From CAZAYB01 sp964489215 (GTDB taxonomy: Bacteria > Planctomycetota > Phycisphaerae > Sedimentisphaerales > Anaerohalosphaeraceae): 13,847 nucleotides of DNA. The stretch is taken from assembly GCA_964489215.1 (NCBI GenBank), contig CAZAYB010000053.1, forward strand, positions 1-13,847, read 5' to 3'. The number at the start of each line of letters is the position of its first letter. Position 1 is the first letter of the stretch. The position numbers and the translations under genes are program-made. Shown here piece after piece: positions 1 to 5,923 of the stretch. The notes beneath the pieces are model-generated. The model had not been told where the DNA came from. It saw nothing but the letters and a program-made list of their open reading frames with translations, and searched no databases.

Positions 1-60
1 TTTTTACTTCCACCCCTTTTTTGCAAAAAAACGTATAAAAAGCGCTAAAAACAGGTTAAC

Positions 61-90
61 TTTTGGTCGCCATTGGTCACTTTTGGCCAG
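61..90. repeat. Three tandem 10-bp repeats with a TTGGYC core
   Basis: The hexamer TTGGTC begins at 63 and 73, and TTGGCC begins at 83, giving three copies at exactly one helical turn. It lies in AT-rich DNA (1-227) in which I see no supportable gene. The block is downstream of the leftward gene that ends at 228. It could be a protein-binding array for a gene beyond the left edge or a chance low-complexity stretch. Confidence 0.45.
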
Positions 91-227
91 TTTTTAAAAA
101 ACACCCATTTTGACGTAAAACCATACCAATAAACAGCTTATAAAAATTTCGCAGATTTTCTTATATACCAGGTGTCTAATTGAACACCCGTTTCAAACTC
201 CGTTTCACCCCCCTTTTTTAAGCAGTT

Positions 228-875
228 TTACTTCCCATCATCAGCAATTTTAAGTATCATAAACCCGTGCATTGTATCCATCCCCGCCGCGAGTTTTTCA
301 TTCTTCGTAAATACAAGCACTATCTTTTCCCTCGGAAAAAAATACGCCTTATCGATTGAATAATTGATATAAAACCCCTTAGGATAATAATAATCCAGTA
401 TCAGTTTTGCCCCCTTAACCTTTGGCAGATCATACTTTCCGTATTTCCTGTTCCAGCTTTCAGCCCCGCTGGCCCCCTTGCGGATATGCTCATCAAACTG
501 CTCAATAACCTCACAGCACTGCTTTTTAGGCTCCCCCAGCTGCCAGCTGAGCTTATCCGCCCTTAACCAACCCTGCTTATCCCTTTTTAACTCAACCGCC
601 ATCGCCTTATACATACCGGGCAATAAATCCTTTACAGGCCCCCACTTACCAAACTCCTTAAGATACATCGAACCCAGCGTCGCCCCCTCACCTCTCAAAT
701 TCAAACTCAAAAGCACCGACGACATACACTCTCCGCTGACATCTTCAGCGATCCATATCATATCGTTACCAGCTGCCAGAAACTCAAACTCCTGCCTGCA
801 GAACGTTGCCCCATTTACATCCGGACCAATAAAAAACACTGCCGTAACTGCTAATACAAATAACACTCGTTTCAT
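228..875 (-). CDS. Secreted protein of unknown function (215 aa)
   Basis: I do not recognise the family. The ATG at 875 is chosen because AGGAG lies 5 bases upstream (881-885) and the protein then opens with a standard signal peptide: M-K-R, a hydrophobic core at residues 4-17, and a likely signal peptidase I cut near residues 22-23 (V-N-G-A). A longer frame would start at 899 but spoils the signal peptide. The mature part is about 190 residues and mixed hydrophilic, with four cysteines (C26, C50, and the C120-C121 pair) and many aromatic and lysine residues. No repeat, anchor or catalytic motif is visible, and no lipobox cysteine follows the signal, so export to periplasm or medium is inferred. 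It follows the regulator gene with a gap of about 137 bases and probably has its own promoter in that gap, though I could not fix one. Confidence 0.75.
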   Translation of the reverse strand: MKRVLFVLAVTAVFFIGPDVNGATFCRQEFEFLAAGNDMIWIAEDVSGECMSSVLLSLNLRGEGATLGSMYLKEFGKWGPVKDLLPGMYKAMAVELKRDKQGWLRADKLSWQLGEPKKQCCEVIEQFDEHIRKGASGAESWNRKYGKYDLPKVKGAKLILDYYYPKGFYINYSIDKAYFFPREKIVLVFTKNEKLAAGMDTMHGFMILKIADDGK

Positions 876-1012
876 AATTACTCCTATAATTACATACATT
901 TACAAAGCTATTCACCGGGATTCAATAAATCGGTCAACCAGCTTTTTTTCAATATATTTTTCTTACCCTGTAACCCGATTCAAGAGAGCCAAACACTAAA
1001 AATTGAATTGCT

Positions 1013-1255
1013 CTAACCTTCACCTTCTTCATTTTCATAATAAAAAACCTCCCCTATCGGACTATTTAAGGCCTCTGCAATCTTAAACGCCAATAACAGT
1101 GATGGCGTATAATTACCGGATTCGATAGCGATTATCGTTTGCCTGGTACACCCTGCCAGCTCACCGAGCTGCTGCTGACTGATCTGACCCCTGTCCAACC
1201 TCAACCTGCGAATATTATTCTTCAGCGGATAATCACTTTTTTTATCCTTCATCAT
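1013..1255 (-). CDS. Small XRE-type helix-turn-helix regulator (80 aa)
   Basis: This is a compact DNA-binding protein of the Cro/CI (HTH_3) type. Residues 11-71 hold the five-helix fold. The helix-turn-helix is at about 25-47, with recognition helix CTRQTIIAIESG (36-47) followed by the Y-T-P-S-L-L-L-A-F-K-I-A stretch and a V-F-Y-Y-E end typical of the short YgzD-like regulators. A short acidic tail closes it and there is no sensor domain. The ATG at 1255 is preferred because GGAAGG lies 7 bases upstream (1263-1268); a second ATG follows at 1252, and the longer frame from 1282 lacks this support. It overlaps the end of the membrane-protein gene by 14 bases, so the two are probably translationally coupled and act together. 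The likely role is repressor of its own operon. The target and the signal are unknown. Confidence 0.88.
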   Translation of the reverse strand: MMKDKKSDYPLKNNIRRLRLDRGQISQQQLGELAGCTRQTIIAIESGNYTPSLLLAFKIAEALNSPIGEVFYYENEEGEG

Positions 1256-1688
1256 CACCCGACCTTCCAAACCCCCACCCATACTGAACTAAAACAGAGA
1301 TACTTCTTCCCGTTTCCATCATTAGTGCCCCGCCAGCTACCATTAATGGCAAAATATTTGCAGAAACTACCCCATCGTGCCCCTTTATGCTCCATATACC
1401 CATACAAACCACAATAAAATACCCGTAGGAGCTTCCAAACCCTGCCCAGGCACTGCGAATATGAATTAGCCTGTCCCGCTCATCAACCTCAACACCCTGA
1501 CCTTTCTTTTTTTTGAAAATGATAGGCCCAAACGCAAGTAAAGCACAAAAAGCAAGCGTTGAAAATCCTGCCTGAGCCTTGTCAGGCCCCAGTTTTGTAT
1601 ATGCCAGGTAAACTGTAACTGACGTAACCGCACACGTAAATAATATCACAGTAAGATTGAACAATGCAATTTTCTGATGACGATTCAT
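1242..1688 (-). CDS. Four-helix membrane protein paired with HTH regulator (DUF2178-like)
   Basis: The protein has 148 residues with four probable transmembrane segments at about 7-30, 40-58, 82-101 and 108-130. The loop between helices 2 and 3 is basic (KKKKG) and then carries V-D-E-R-D-R-L-I at 68-75. A V/D-E-R-D motif before a membrane helix is characteristic of the DUF2178-like proteins that are often encoded beside a small HTH regulator; I assign it to that group by motif, not by a search. The start at 1688 has GAAAGGG about 7 bases upstream (1696-1702). Its 3' end overlaps the regulator gene. No catalytic or transport residues are evident. A role in passing a membrane or envelope signal to the partner regulator is inference only. 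Confidence 0.78.
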   Translation of the reverse strand: MNRHQKIALFNLTVILFTCAVTSVTVYLAYTKLGPDKAQAGFSTLAFCALLAFGPIIFKKKKGQGVEVDERDRLIHIRSAWAGFGSSYGYFIVVCMGIWSIKGHDGVVSANILPLMVAGGALMMETGRSISVLVQYGWGFGRSGDDEG

Positions 1689-1720
1689 TTTTGTACCCTT
1701 TCAATACAAATGTGAACTGT

Positions 1721-1772
1721 ACTTTACAATATGTTATATATATCTTACATAATGTCAATCAAACTTTACATA
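1721..1772 (-). promoter_or_regulatory. Three phased TGTAAR boxes, candidate operator array
   Basis: Read on the minus strand, TGTAAA, TGTAAG and TGTAAA occur with their TACA complements at 1725-1728, 1746-1749 and 1767-1770. The spacing is exactly 21 bp twice, which puts the boxes on the same face of the helix. A weaker fourth copy (TACA at 1705-1708) lies 20 bp further toward the gene. The boxes bracket the predicted -35 and overlap the -10 region of the membrane protein/regulator operon. This layout fits autoregulation by the XRE protein, which is inference. Confidence 0.45.
1731..1758 (-). promoter_or_regulatory. Predicted promoter of the membrane protein/regulator operon
   Basis: On the minus strand TTGACA (1753-1758) is a perfect -35. 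With a 16-base spacer the -10 would be TAACAT (1731-1736); TATAAC at 1733-1738 is the other choice, with a short 14-base spacer. This places the RNA start about 40 bases before the ATG at 1688, and the promoter is interleaved with the TGTAAR boxes. Confidence 0.5.
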
Positions 1773-1811
1773 AATTTATAAAAAATTTTCCTCAGTATAA
1801 TGTTATGGAGG

Positions 1812-2336
1812 CTAACTGGTAAAATAACCTTCCAATTGGAGCAGTTTCCTTTTAAAAATATTACCGCCTGGCTGGTTCCCCATAAAATTGCCCAGCGAGC
1901 CGGTTGCTTTTACCACCCTGTGACAGGGTATTATTAAGGGCAAAGGGTTATTTTTAAGAATGGTGCCAACAGCCCGGCCGGCCTTGGGCGAGCCTGCCAT
2001 GTCCGCCAGCTGCCCGTAACTTACCGTACTGCCGATATTTACCCTCCTTAAAGCAGTTAAAACCTCCATTGAAAAGCTGTTTAAGCCATCTAAAGAAACC
2101 GCAATATCAGAAAAATCCGCCCTGCTGCCGATAAAAAACCTGTTTATCCTGTCCTTAACAGACTTCATATAGTCTGGTTTATACGCCGTATTTTCCATAC
2201 CGACCAGTAGGTATTTTTTTGCCGTCCCATAATCAGCCTTGCAGATACAGCTTCTTTTAAGCCTTTTGGCTGTTCCGCAAAGTCCCGCAAAGCCGAGCGG
2301 AGTCTGGAATACACAATAATTAATATCTTCTGCCAT
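1812..2336 (-). CDS. ogt: Methylated-DNA--protein-cysteine methyltransferase
   Basis: This suicide repair protein takes alkyl groups from O6-alkylguanine (and O4-alkylthymine) in DNA onto its own cysteine. The active-site P-C-H-R-V lies at 137-141 with acceptor C138. The R-A-V of the DNA-binding helix is at 121-123 (R121 being the arginine that flips in for the extruded base), and V-S-Y-G-Q-L at 105-110 is the usual helix-turn-helix entry. The length of 174 residues fits the Ogt/MGMT family; the N-terminal third (to about residue 80) is the variable ribonuclease-H-like domain. There is no AdaA-type regulatory domain. No ribosome site is visible before the ATG at 2336, and a TATAAA lies only 8 bases upstream, so the message may be leaderless. 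It is transcribed away from pheA and separately from the operon to its left. Confidence 0.95.
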   Translation of the reverse strand: MAEDINYCVFQTPLGFAGLCGTAKRLKRSCICKADYGTAKKYLLVGMENTAYKPDYMKSVKDRINRFFIGSRADFSDIAVSLDGLNSFSMEVLTALRRVNIGSTVSYGQLADMAGSPKAGRAVGTILKNNPLPLIIPCHRVVKATGSLGNFMGNQPGGNIFKRKLLQLEGYFTS

Positions 2337-2344
2337 GAGCTTAT

Positions 2345-2365
2345 TTTATAAGAGCGGTCGGCTCT
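2345..2365 (-). promoter_or_regulatory. Candidate ogt promoter with small inverted repeat
   Basis: On the minus strand TATAAA (2345-2350) ends 8 bases before the ogt ATG. Directly upstream sits a 5-bp inverted repeat, AGAGC (2351-2355) and GCTCT (2361-2365), with a 5-base centre, placed between the expected -10 and -35. No good -35 is seen, so the promoter call is weak; the inverted repeat could be an operator. Confidence 0.3.
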
Positions 2366-2505
2366 TTAAAACTTCAAAATTGAATTATTTTTGTAATTAT
2401 GCTGAAAATCTCAAATAATGAATCATTTTGATTGACTCTGTCATATTATTGTGTAAAGTAATAGGTTTTCCATGGATGGGGAATTTGTGCGCATGGCCAG
2501 CTGTT

Positions 2506-2534
2506 TTGGCCCTGACAGGCACGATCTTTATAAT
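2506..2534 (+). promoter_or_regulatory. Predicted sigma70-type promoter of pheA
   Basis: TTGGCC (2506-2511), a 17-base spacer and a perfect TATAAT (2529-2534) form a good promoter. RNA would start near 2541, just ahead of a ribosome site (AGGTG, 2549-2553) and GTG at 2562. This lies inside the longest possible pheA frame and argues that the frame's first 30 codons are not translated. Confidence 0.55.
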
Positions 2535-2561
2535 GCTGCCCCTGTTGCAGGTGAAAATACA

Positions 2562-3632
2562 GTGGAACTTGAAGAACTGAGAAAAAAGATAGATTCAATT
2601 GATTCAAGGCTTGTTGAGCTGTTGAATGAGCGTGCGCAGGTAGTTGTCGAGATCGGCAAGGTTAAAGGTAAAAGCGACAAAGCCATTTATGCCCCCGCGC
2701 GTGAAAAAGTTGTACTTGATAAGATTAAACGTTCAAACAAGGGGCCATTGCCTGACAAAACTCTTGCAGCCATCTGGCGAGAGCTGATGAGCGGTTCATT
2801 TTTTCTTGAAAAGCCTCTGCGGATTGCGTATCTTGGCCCGCAGGGCAGTTTCAGTCATGCAGCAGCGATGTTAAAGTTCGGCCAGAGCGTCGAATACGAG
2901 CCTGTTACCGATATCAGGACCATATTCAACGAGGTCAGCAAGGGTCATTGTGATCTTGGCGTTGTGCCTGTTCAGAATTCTTCAGGCGGGGGAATAGGCG
3001 AAACAATGGACGCTTTTATAGATTCCGATGTTATGATATGTGCCGAGGTTTACATGGCAATCCATCATAACCTTCTTGCAAATTGTCCTCTTGACGAAAT
3101 CGAAAAAATATATTCCAAGCCTGAAGTTTTTGCCCAGTGTCATAAGTGGCTGGCGAGTACTTTTGAAGAGAGCAAAACTATCGCGGTGGCCTCTACAGCC
3201 CGAGCGGCGCAGATGGCGTCTGAGGAGAAGTATTCAGCGGCTATTGGTTCAAGCGTGGCTGCGGAGCTGTACGGTCTTAAAATAGTATGTGAGAATATTG
3301 AAGACATTGGAAATAACGTAACCCGTTTTCTTGTTATAGGTTCTGAGGATGCCCGACCCAGCGGGGACGACAAGACCTCAATTTTGTTCAGCACTGCTCA
3401 TAAGGCTGGTGCACTTGTTGATGTGCTTGAGGAATTAAGAGGTTACGGGCTTAATTTAAGCAGTATTGAATCAAGGCCAAGCAAGAAGCGGGAATGGGAA
3501 TATTACTTTTTTGTTGATGTTCTTGCCCATCGAGAGGACGAGATTTTCCGCAGTGCCCTTACTGCATCACGTGAGCATTGTATGCAGTTATCTGTGCTGG
3601 GCAGTTTTCCGCGTACAACGACGGTATTGTAA
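2562..3632 (+). CDS. pheA: Bifunctional chorismate mutase/prephenate dehydratase (P-protein)
   Basis: The enzyme converts chorismate to prephenate and then to phenylpyruvate for phenylalanine synthesis. With the GTG at 2562 it has 356 residues, normal for the family. AroQ mutase: residues 1-80, with R7, R24 and K35 matching active-site residues R11, R28 and K39 of the E. coli protein. Dehydratase: about 87-265, opening Y-L-G-P-Q-G-S-F-S (90-98), with N-N-V-T-R-F (251-256) carrying the catalytic threonine T254. ACT regulatory domain: about 270-350, with E-S-R-P-S (303-307), the phenylalanine-sensing motif, so feedback inhibition is expected. The frame is open back to an ATG at 2472, adding 30 residues without family resemblance; the promoter and AGGTG site before 2562 favour the shorter form. 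Odd point: the usual P-I-E-N-S segment reads P-V-Q-N-S (Q138, N139). tpiA follows 45 bases downstream. Confidence 0.96.
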   Translation: MELEELRKKIDSIDSRLVELLNERAQVVVEIGKVKGKSDKAIYAPAREKVVLDKIKRSNKGPLPDKTLAAIWRELMSGSFFLEKPLRIAYLGPQGSFSHAAAMLKFGQSVEYEPVTDIRTIFNEVSKGHCDLGVVPVQNSSGGGIGETMDAFIDSDVMICAEVYMAIHHNLLANCPLDEIEKIYSKPEVFAQCHKWLASTFEESKTIAVASTARAAQMASEEKYSAAIGSSVAAELYGLKIVCENIEDIGNNVTRFLVIGSEDARPSGDDKTSILFSTAHKAGALVDVLEELRGYGLNLSSIESRPSKKREWEYYFFVDVLAHREDEIFRSALTASREHCMQLSVLGSFPRTTTVL

Positions 3633-3677
3633 TAATTTGCAGTTAATGTTTTTTAAATCTGAAATTGAGGTGTAATA

Positions 3678-4433
3678 ATGAGAAAGCCTTTTATAGCAGG
3701 CAACTGGAAAATGAATACGGATATGGCAACAGCGACTTCTCTTGCCAGTGGACTGGTCAATGAGTTTGGCGATATTGACAGTGTTGACGTTGCGGTATGT
3801 CCGCCTTTTGTATATCTTGAGCCAGTATCGAAAGCTCTGAGTTCTTCACACATAGCGCTTGGTGCACAGGACATTTATTTTGAGGATAACGGAGCATTTA
3901 CCGGCGAGATCAGCTGTGCGATGCTAAAGGATGTGTCCTGCAGTTATGTAATTGTGGGCCATTCTGAGAGACGGCATGTAATCGGTGAAACTGACGAACT
4001 GGTCAACAAGAAGGTTCATGCAGCTATAACCGGCGGGCTTTTGCCTATACTTTGCGTTGGTGAGACGCTTGAGCAGCGTGAAGGGAGCCAGACAGAAAAG
4101 ATAGTTGAAGATCAGATCAGGAAGGGTTTTGACGGACTTAGCCAGGGCAAGGCTGAGGCGGTAACAGTAGCTTACGAACCGGTATGGGCAATTGGTACCG
4201 GCAAAACCGCAACCTCACAACAGGCTCAGGAGGTTCATGCTATGATAAGGTCTCTGCTTGCGGAAATTTATGATTCAGCGACCGCAGAACATATCCGTAT
4301 CCAGTACGGCGGTTCTGCAAAACCTGCGAACACAAAGGAGCTGATGGCATGTGAAGATGTGGACGGTTTACTGGTAGGCGGAGCGAGTTTGAAGGTTGAG
4401 GATTTTTCTGCCATGATAAAAACGGTAGCTTAG
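3678..4433 (+). CDS. tpiA: Triose-phosphate isomerase
   Basis: Interconverts dihydroxyacetone phosphate and glyceraldehyde 3-phosphate in glycolysis and gluconeogenesis; cytoplasmic dimer by family. All key residues are present: N9 and K11 in G-N-W-K-M-N, the electrophile H95 in V-G-H-S-E-R-R, the base E167 in A-Y-E-P-V-W-A-I-G-T-G, the phosphate-gripping loop 6 immediately after it, and G-G-S at 211-213 with the second phosphate loop L-V-G-G-A-S (232-237). The length of 251 residues is standard. GAGG lies 7 bases before the ATG (3667-3670). It sits between pheA and secG, 45 and 59 bases away, probably co-transcribed with both. Nothing is unusual in the protein. Confidence 0.98.
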   Translation: MRKPFIAGNWKMNTDMATATSLASGLVNEFGDIDSVDVAVCPPFVYLEPVSKALSSSHIALGAQDIYFEDNGAFTGEISCAMLKDVSCSYVIVGHSERRHVIGETDELVNKKVHAAITGGLLPILCVGETLEQREGSQTEKIVEDQIRKGFDGLSQGKAEAVTVAYEPVWAIGTGKTATSQQAQEVHAMIRSLLAEIYDSATAEHIRIQYGGSAKPANTKELMACEDVDGLLVGGASLKVEDFSAMIKTVA

Positions 4434-4447
4434 AATATAATCTAACG

Positions 4448-4463
4448 GACCTTATATAAGGTC
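4448..4463. repeat. Perfect 16-bp palindrome between tpiA and secG
   Basis: GACCTTATATAAGGTC is identical to its reverse complement. It lies 14 bases after the tpiA stop and about 30 bases before the secG start. As RNA it would fold as a 6-bp stem with an AUAU loop, but no U-tract follows, so it is not a standard terminator. A dimeric DNA-binding site or an RNA-processing hairpin is possible. Confidence 0.5.
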
Positions 4464-4492
4464 ATAATAAAAACAGGAATGTGAGGCTCATT

Positions 4493-4939
4493 ATGAAATT
4501 TTTCCTCTTGGCGAAAGTACCATGGGTACTGAACATTGTAGCGGTGTTGTGGATTCTTATAGCTATAGCTTTGATACTTATGATACTTCTGCAAAAAGGC
4601 AAAGGCGGCGGGCTCGGTGCGGCTTTTGGCGGTATGGGAGCGCAAAGTCTTTTAGGAACCAAAACCGGTGATTTCTTTACCTGGGTAACTATTTTTCTTG
4701 TGGCGATGTTTTTGGGACTGGGGATTGTAATGGTTAAATGGTACAAGCCTATTGCCGCAGGTTCTGGTTTAAGGCCTGATACTCAGGTTCAGACCCCGAC
4801 CACCGACCAGGAAGCGGGGGTACCTGAAGCAGTTGATATGGTTGAGGACAAGGTGCCGGATGCAGATGCACTTGCACCTCAGGTTGCTCCGGAGCAGGTT
4901 CCGCCTGCAGAGGCAGAAGATCAGAATCCTCAGCAGTAG
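4493..4939 (+). CDS. secG: Protein-export membrane protein SecG
   Basis: This is the small accessory subunit of the SecYEG translocon in the inner membrane. Two transmembrane helices lie at about 11-33 and 62-82. Between them is the family signature L-L-Q-K-G-K-G-G-G-L-G-A-A-F-G-G (32-47), the most conserved part of SecG. The ATG at 4493 is preferred over the in-frame GTG at 4481 because GAGG (4483-4486) then sits 6 bases upstream. After helix 2 there is a tail of about 65 residues rich in proline, alanine, glutamate and aspartate, predicted disordered; such tails are variable in the family, and at 148 residues the protein is longer than E. coli SecG (110). A tpiA-secG pairing is common in bacteria. 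Confidence 0.95.
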   Translation: MKFFLLAKVPWVLNIVAVLWILIAIALILMILLQKGKGGGLGAAFGGMGAQSLLGTKTGDFFTWVTIFLVAMFLGLGIVMVKWYKPIAAGSGLRPDTQVQTPTTDQEAGVPEAVDMVEDKVPDADALAPQVAPEQVPPAEAEDQNPQQ

Positions 4940-4961
4940 ACAATTTTGATATTGGTATACA

Positions 4962-4999
4962 CTGCTGCATTAAGTTTGTAAAGCAGCGGATGTTATAAT
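4962..4999 (+). promoter_or_regulatory. Extended -10 promoter before yicC, with upstream hairpin
   Basis: TGTTATAAT at 4991-4999 is a textbook extended -10 (TGn plus a perfect TATAAT), with no strong -35, placing the RNA start near 5006, about 30 bases before yicC. Immediately upstream CTGCTGC (4962-4968) can pair with GCAGCGG (4983-4989) as a 7-bp stem with one G-U pair and a 14-base loop. CAGCAG at 4931-4936, inside the end of secG, offers an alternative partner for CTGCTG. No U-tract follows, so secG transcription may read through. Confidence 0.5.
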
Positions 5000-5036
5000 T
5001 TATAAGTATGCACATTTGGTTATTTGAGGACCTCAG

Positions 5037-5921
5037 ATGATAAGCAGTATGACTGGTTTTGGTGAAGTTTCCGAGGAAATAGACGGTATTCTTTATACTA
5101 TCGAGATACGTACCGTTAACAACCGTTATATCAAGACCAATATACGCCTTAGCGACCCTGTGGGTTTTTGCGAGGATGAGGTTGACAAACTGCTTCGCAA
5201 GCGTATCGGCAGAGGTTCGGTTAATTACTCTGTAAAGATGCAGAATGTAAGCGGTCAGGACCTTTTCGACGTTGACCAGCATGCAGTAAAGGGTTATCTT
5301 AACAAGCTGGAGGGTATTGCCAAAGACAGCGGCATGAATTATGAGGTAAATCTTGCTGATCTTCTCACTTTGCCGGGTGTTATTTCGCCGATTCATCCGG
5401 ATGTCAAGCAGGCTGAGAGTATGAAAAAAGCCGTTCTTGAACTTTCAGAAAAAGCTCTTGACCATTTACAAAAAATGAGAAACGAAGAAGGTGCCTCAAT
5501 TGTCGAGGACTTAAAGAACAATTGTTCTGTTATAAAGGAAAAGCTCGATCTGATACGTGCGCGTACAGATGAAGTTGTCAGGAACTATCACGAAAAACTT
5601 AAAAGCAGGGTCGATGAGCTTTTAAGCGAGGCCCAGCTTAGCCTGGATTCGGAGCTTCTGGCAAGGGAAGTTGCCATTTTCGCTGATCGATCTGATATAT
5701 CCGAGGAACTTAGCCGACTTGACTCGCATCTTAGCCAGTTTAGCGGCAGTCTTAATCAAAACCAGAACGTCGGCAGAAAGCTTGATTTTATCAGCCAGGA
5801 AATGCTGCGTGAAGCAAATACAATCGCCAGCAAAAGCTGTGATTCTAATATAGGTTCGCTTGTAATAGAAATTAAGTGCGCGATAGACAGGATAAAGGAG
5901 CAGGTTCAAAACGTTGAATAA
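5037..5921 (+). CDS. yicC: YicC/YloC family endoribonuclease
   Basis: YicC-family proteins act in RNA turnover; the E. coli and B. subtilis members have been described as endoribonucleases. The 294-residue length is typical. The N-terminal YicC domain opens with M-T-G-F-G (5-9) and R-T-V-N-N-R-Y (25-31). The C-terminal DUF1732 domain has the very conserved V-A-I-F-A-D-R-S-D-I-S-E-E-L stretch (213-226), then E-M-L-R-E-A-N-T-I-A-S-K, and ends in the standard K-E-Q-V-Q-N-V-E. The middle (about 130-200) is strongly helical and charged, consistent with coiled coil. GAGGA at 5026-5030 lies 6 bases before the ATG, within a short TGAGG-A-CCTCA symmetry. It starts the tight cluster yicC-gmk-rpoZ-coaC, with gmk only 2 bases downstream, a common bacterial pairing. 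Confidence 0.95.
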   Translation: MISSMTGFGEVSEEIDGILYTIEIRTVNNRYIKTNIRLSDPVGFCEDEVDKLLRKRIGRGSVNYSVKMQNVSGQDLFDVDQHAVKGYLNKLEGIAKDSGMNYEVNLADLLTLPGVISPIHPDVKQAESMKKAVLELSEKALDHLQKMRNEEGASIVEDLKNNCSVIKEKLDLIRARTDEVVRNYHEKLKSRVDELLSEAQLSLDSELLAREVAIFADRSDISEELSRLDSHLSQFSGSLNQNQNVGRKLDFISQEMLREANTIASKSCDSNIGSLVIEIKCAIDRIKEQVQNVE

Positions 5922-5923
5922 TT

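Noticed and set aside
171..188. GGTGT/ACACC inverted repeat as terminator of the leftward secreted-protein gene
   Set aside because: The stem is five base pairs with an 8-base loop and no T-run follows on the minus strand.
478..999. 173-codon plus-strand open frame opposite the secreted-protein gene
   Set aside because: It is antisense to a gene with a ribosome site and signal peptide, has a low-complexity serine/threonine/isoleucine composition and no domain or ribosome site of its own.
4749..5396. 215-codon minus-strand open frame across secG and yicC
   Set aside because: It is antisense to two recognised genes, with a translation typical of a shadow frame and no motif.
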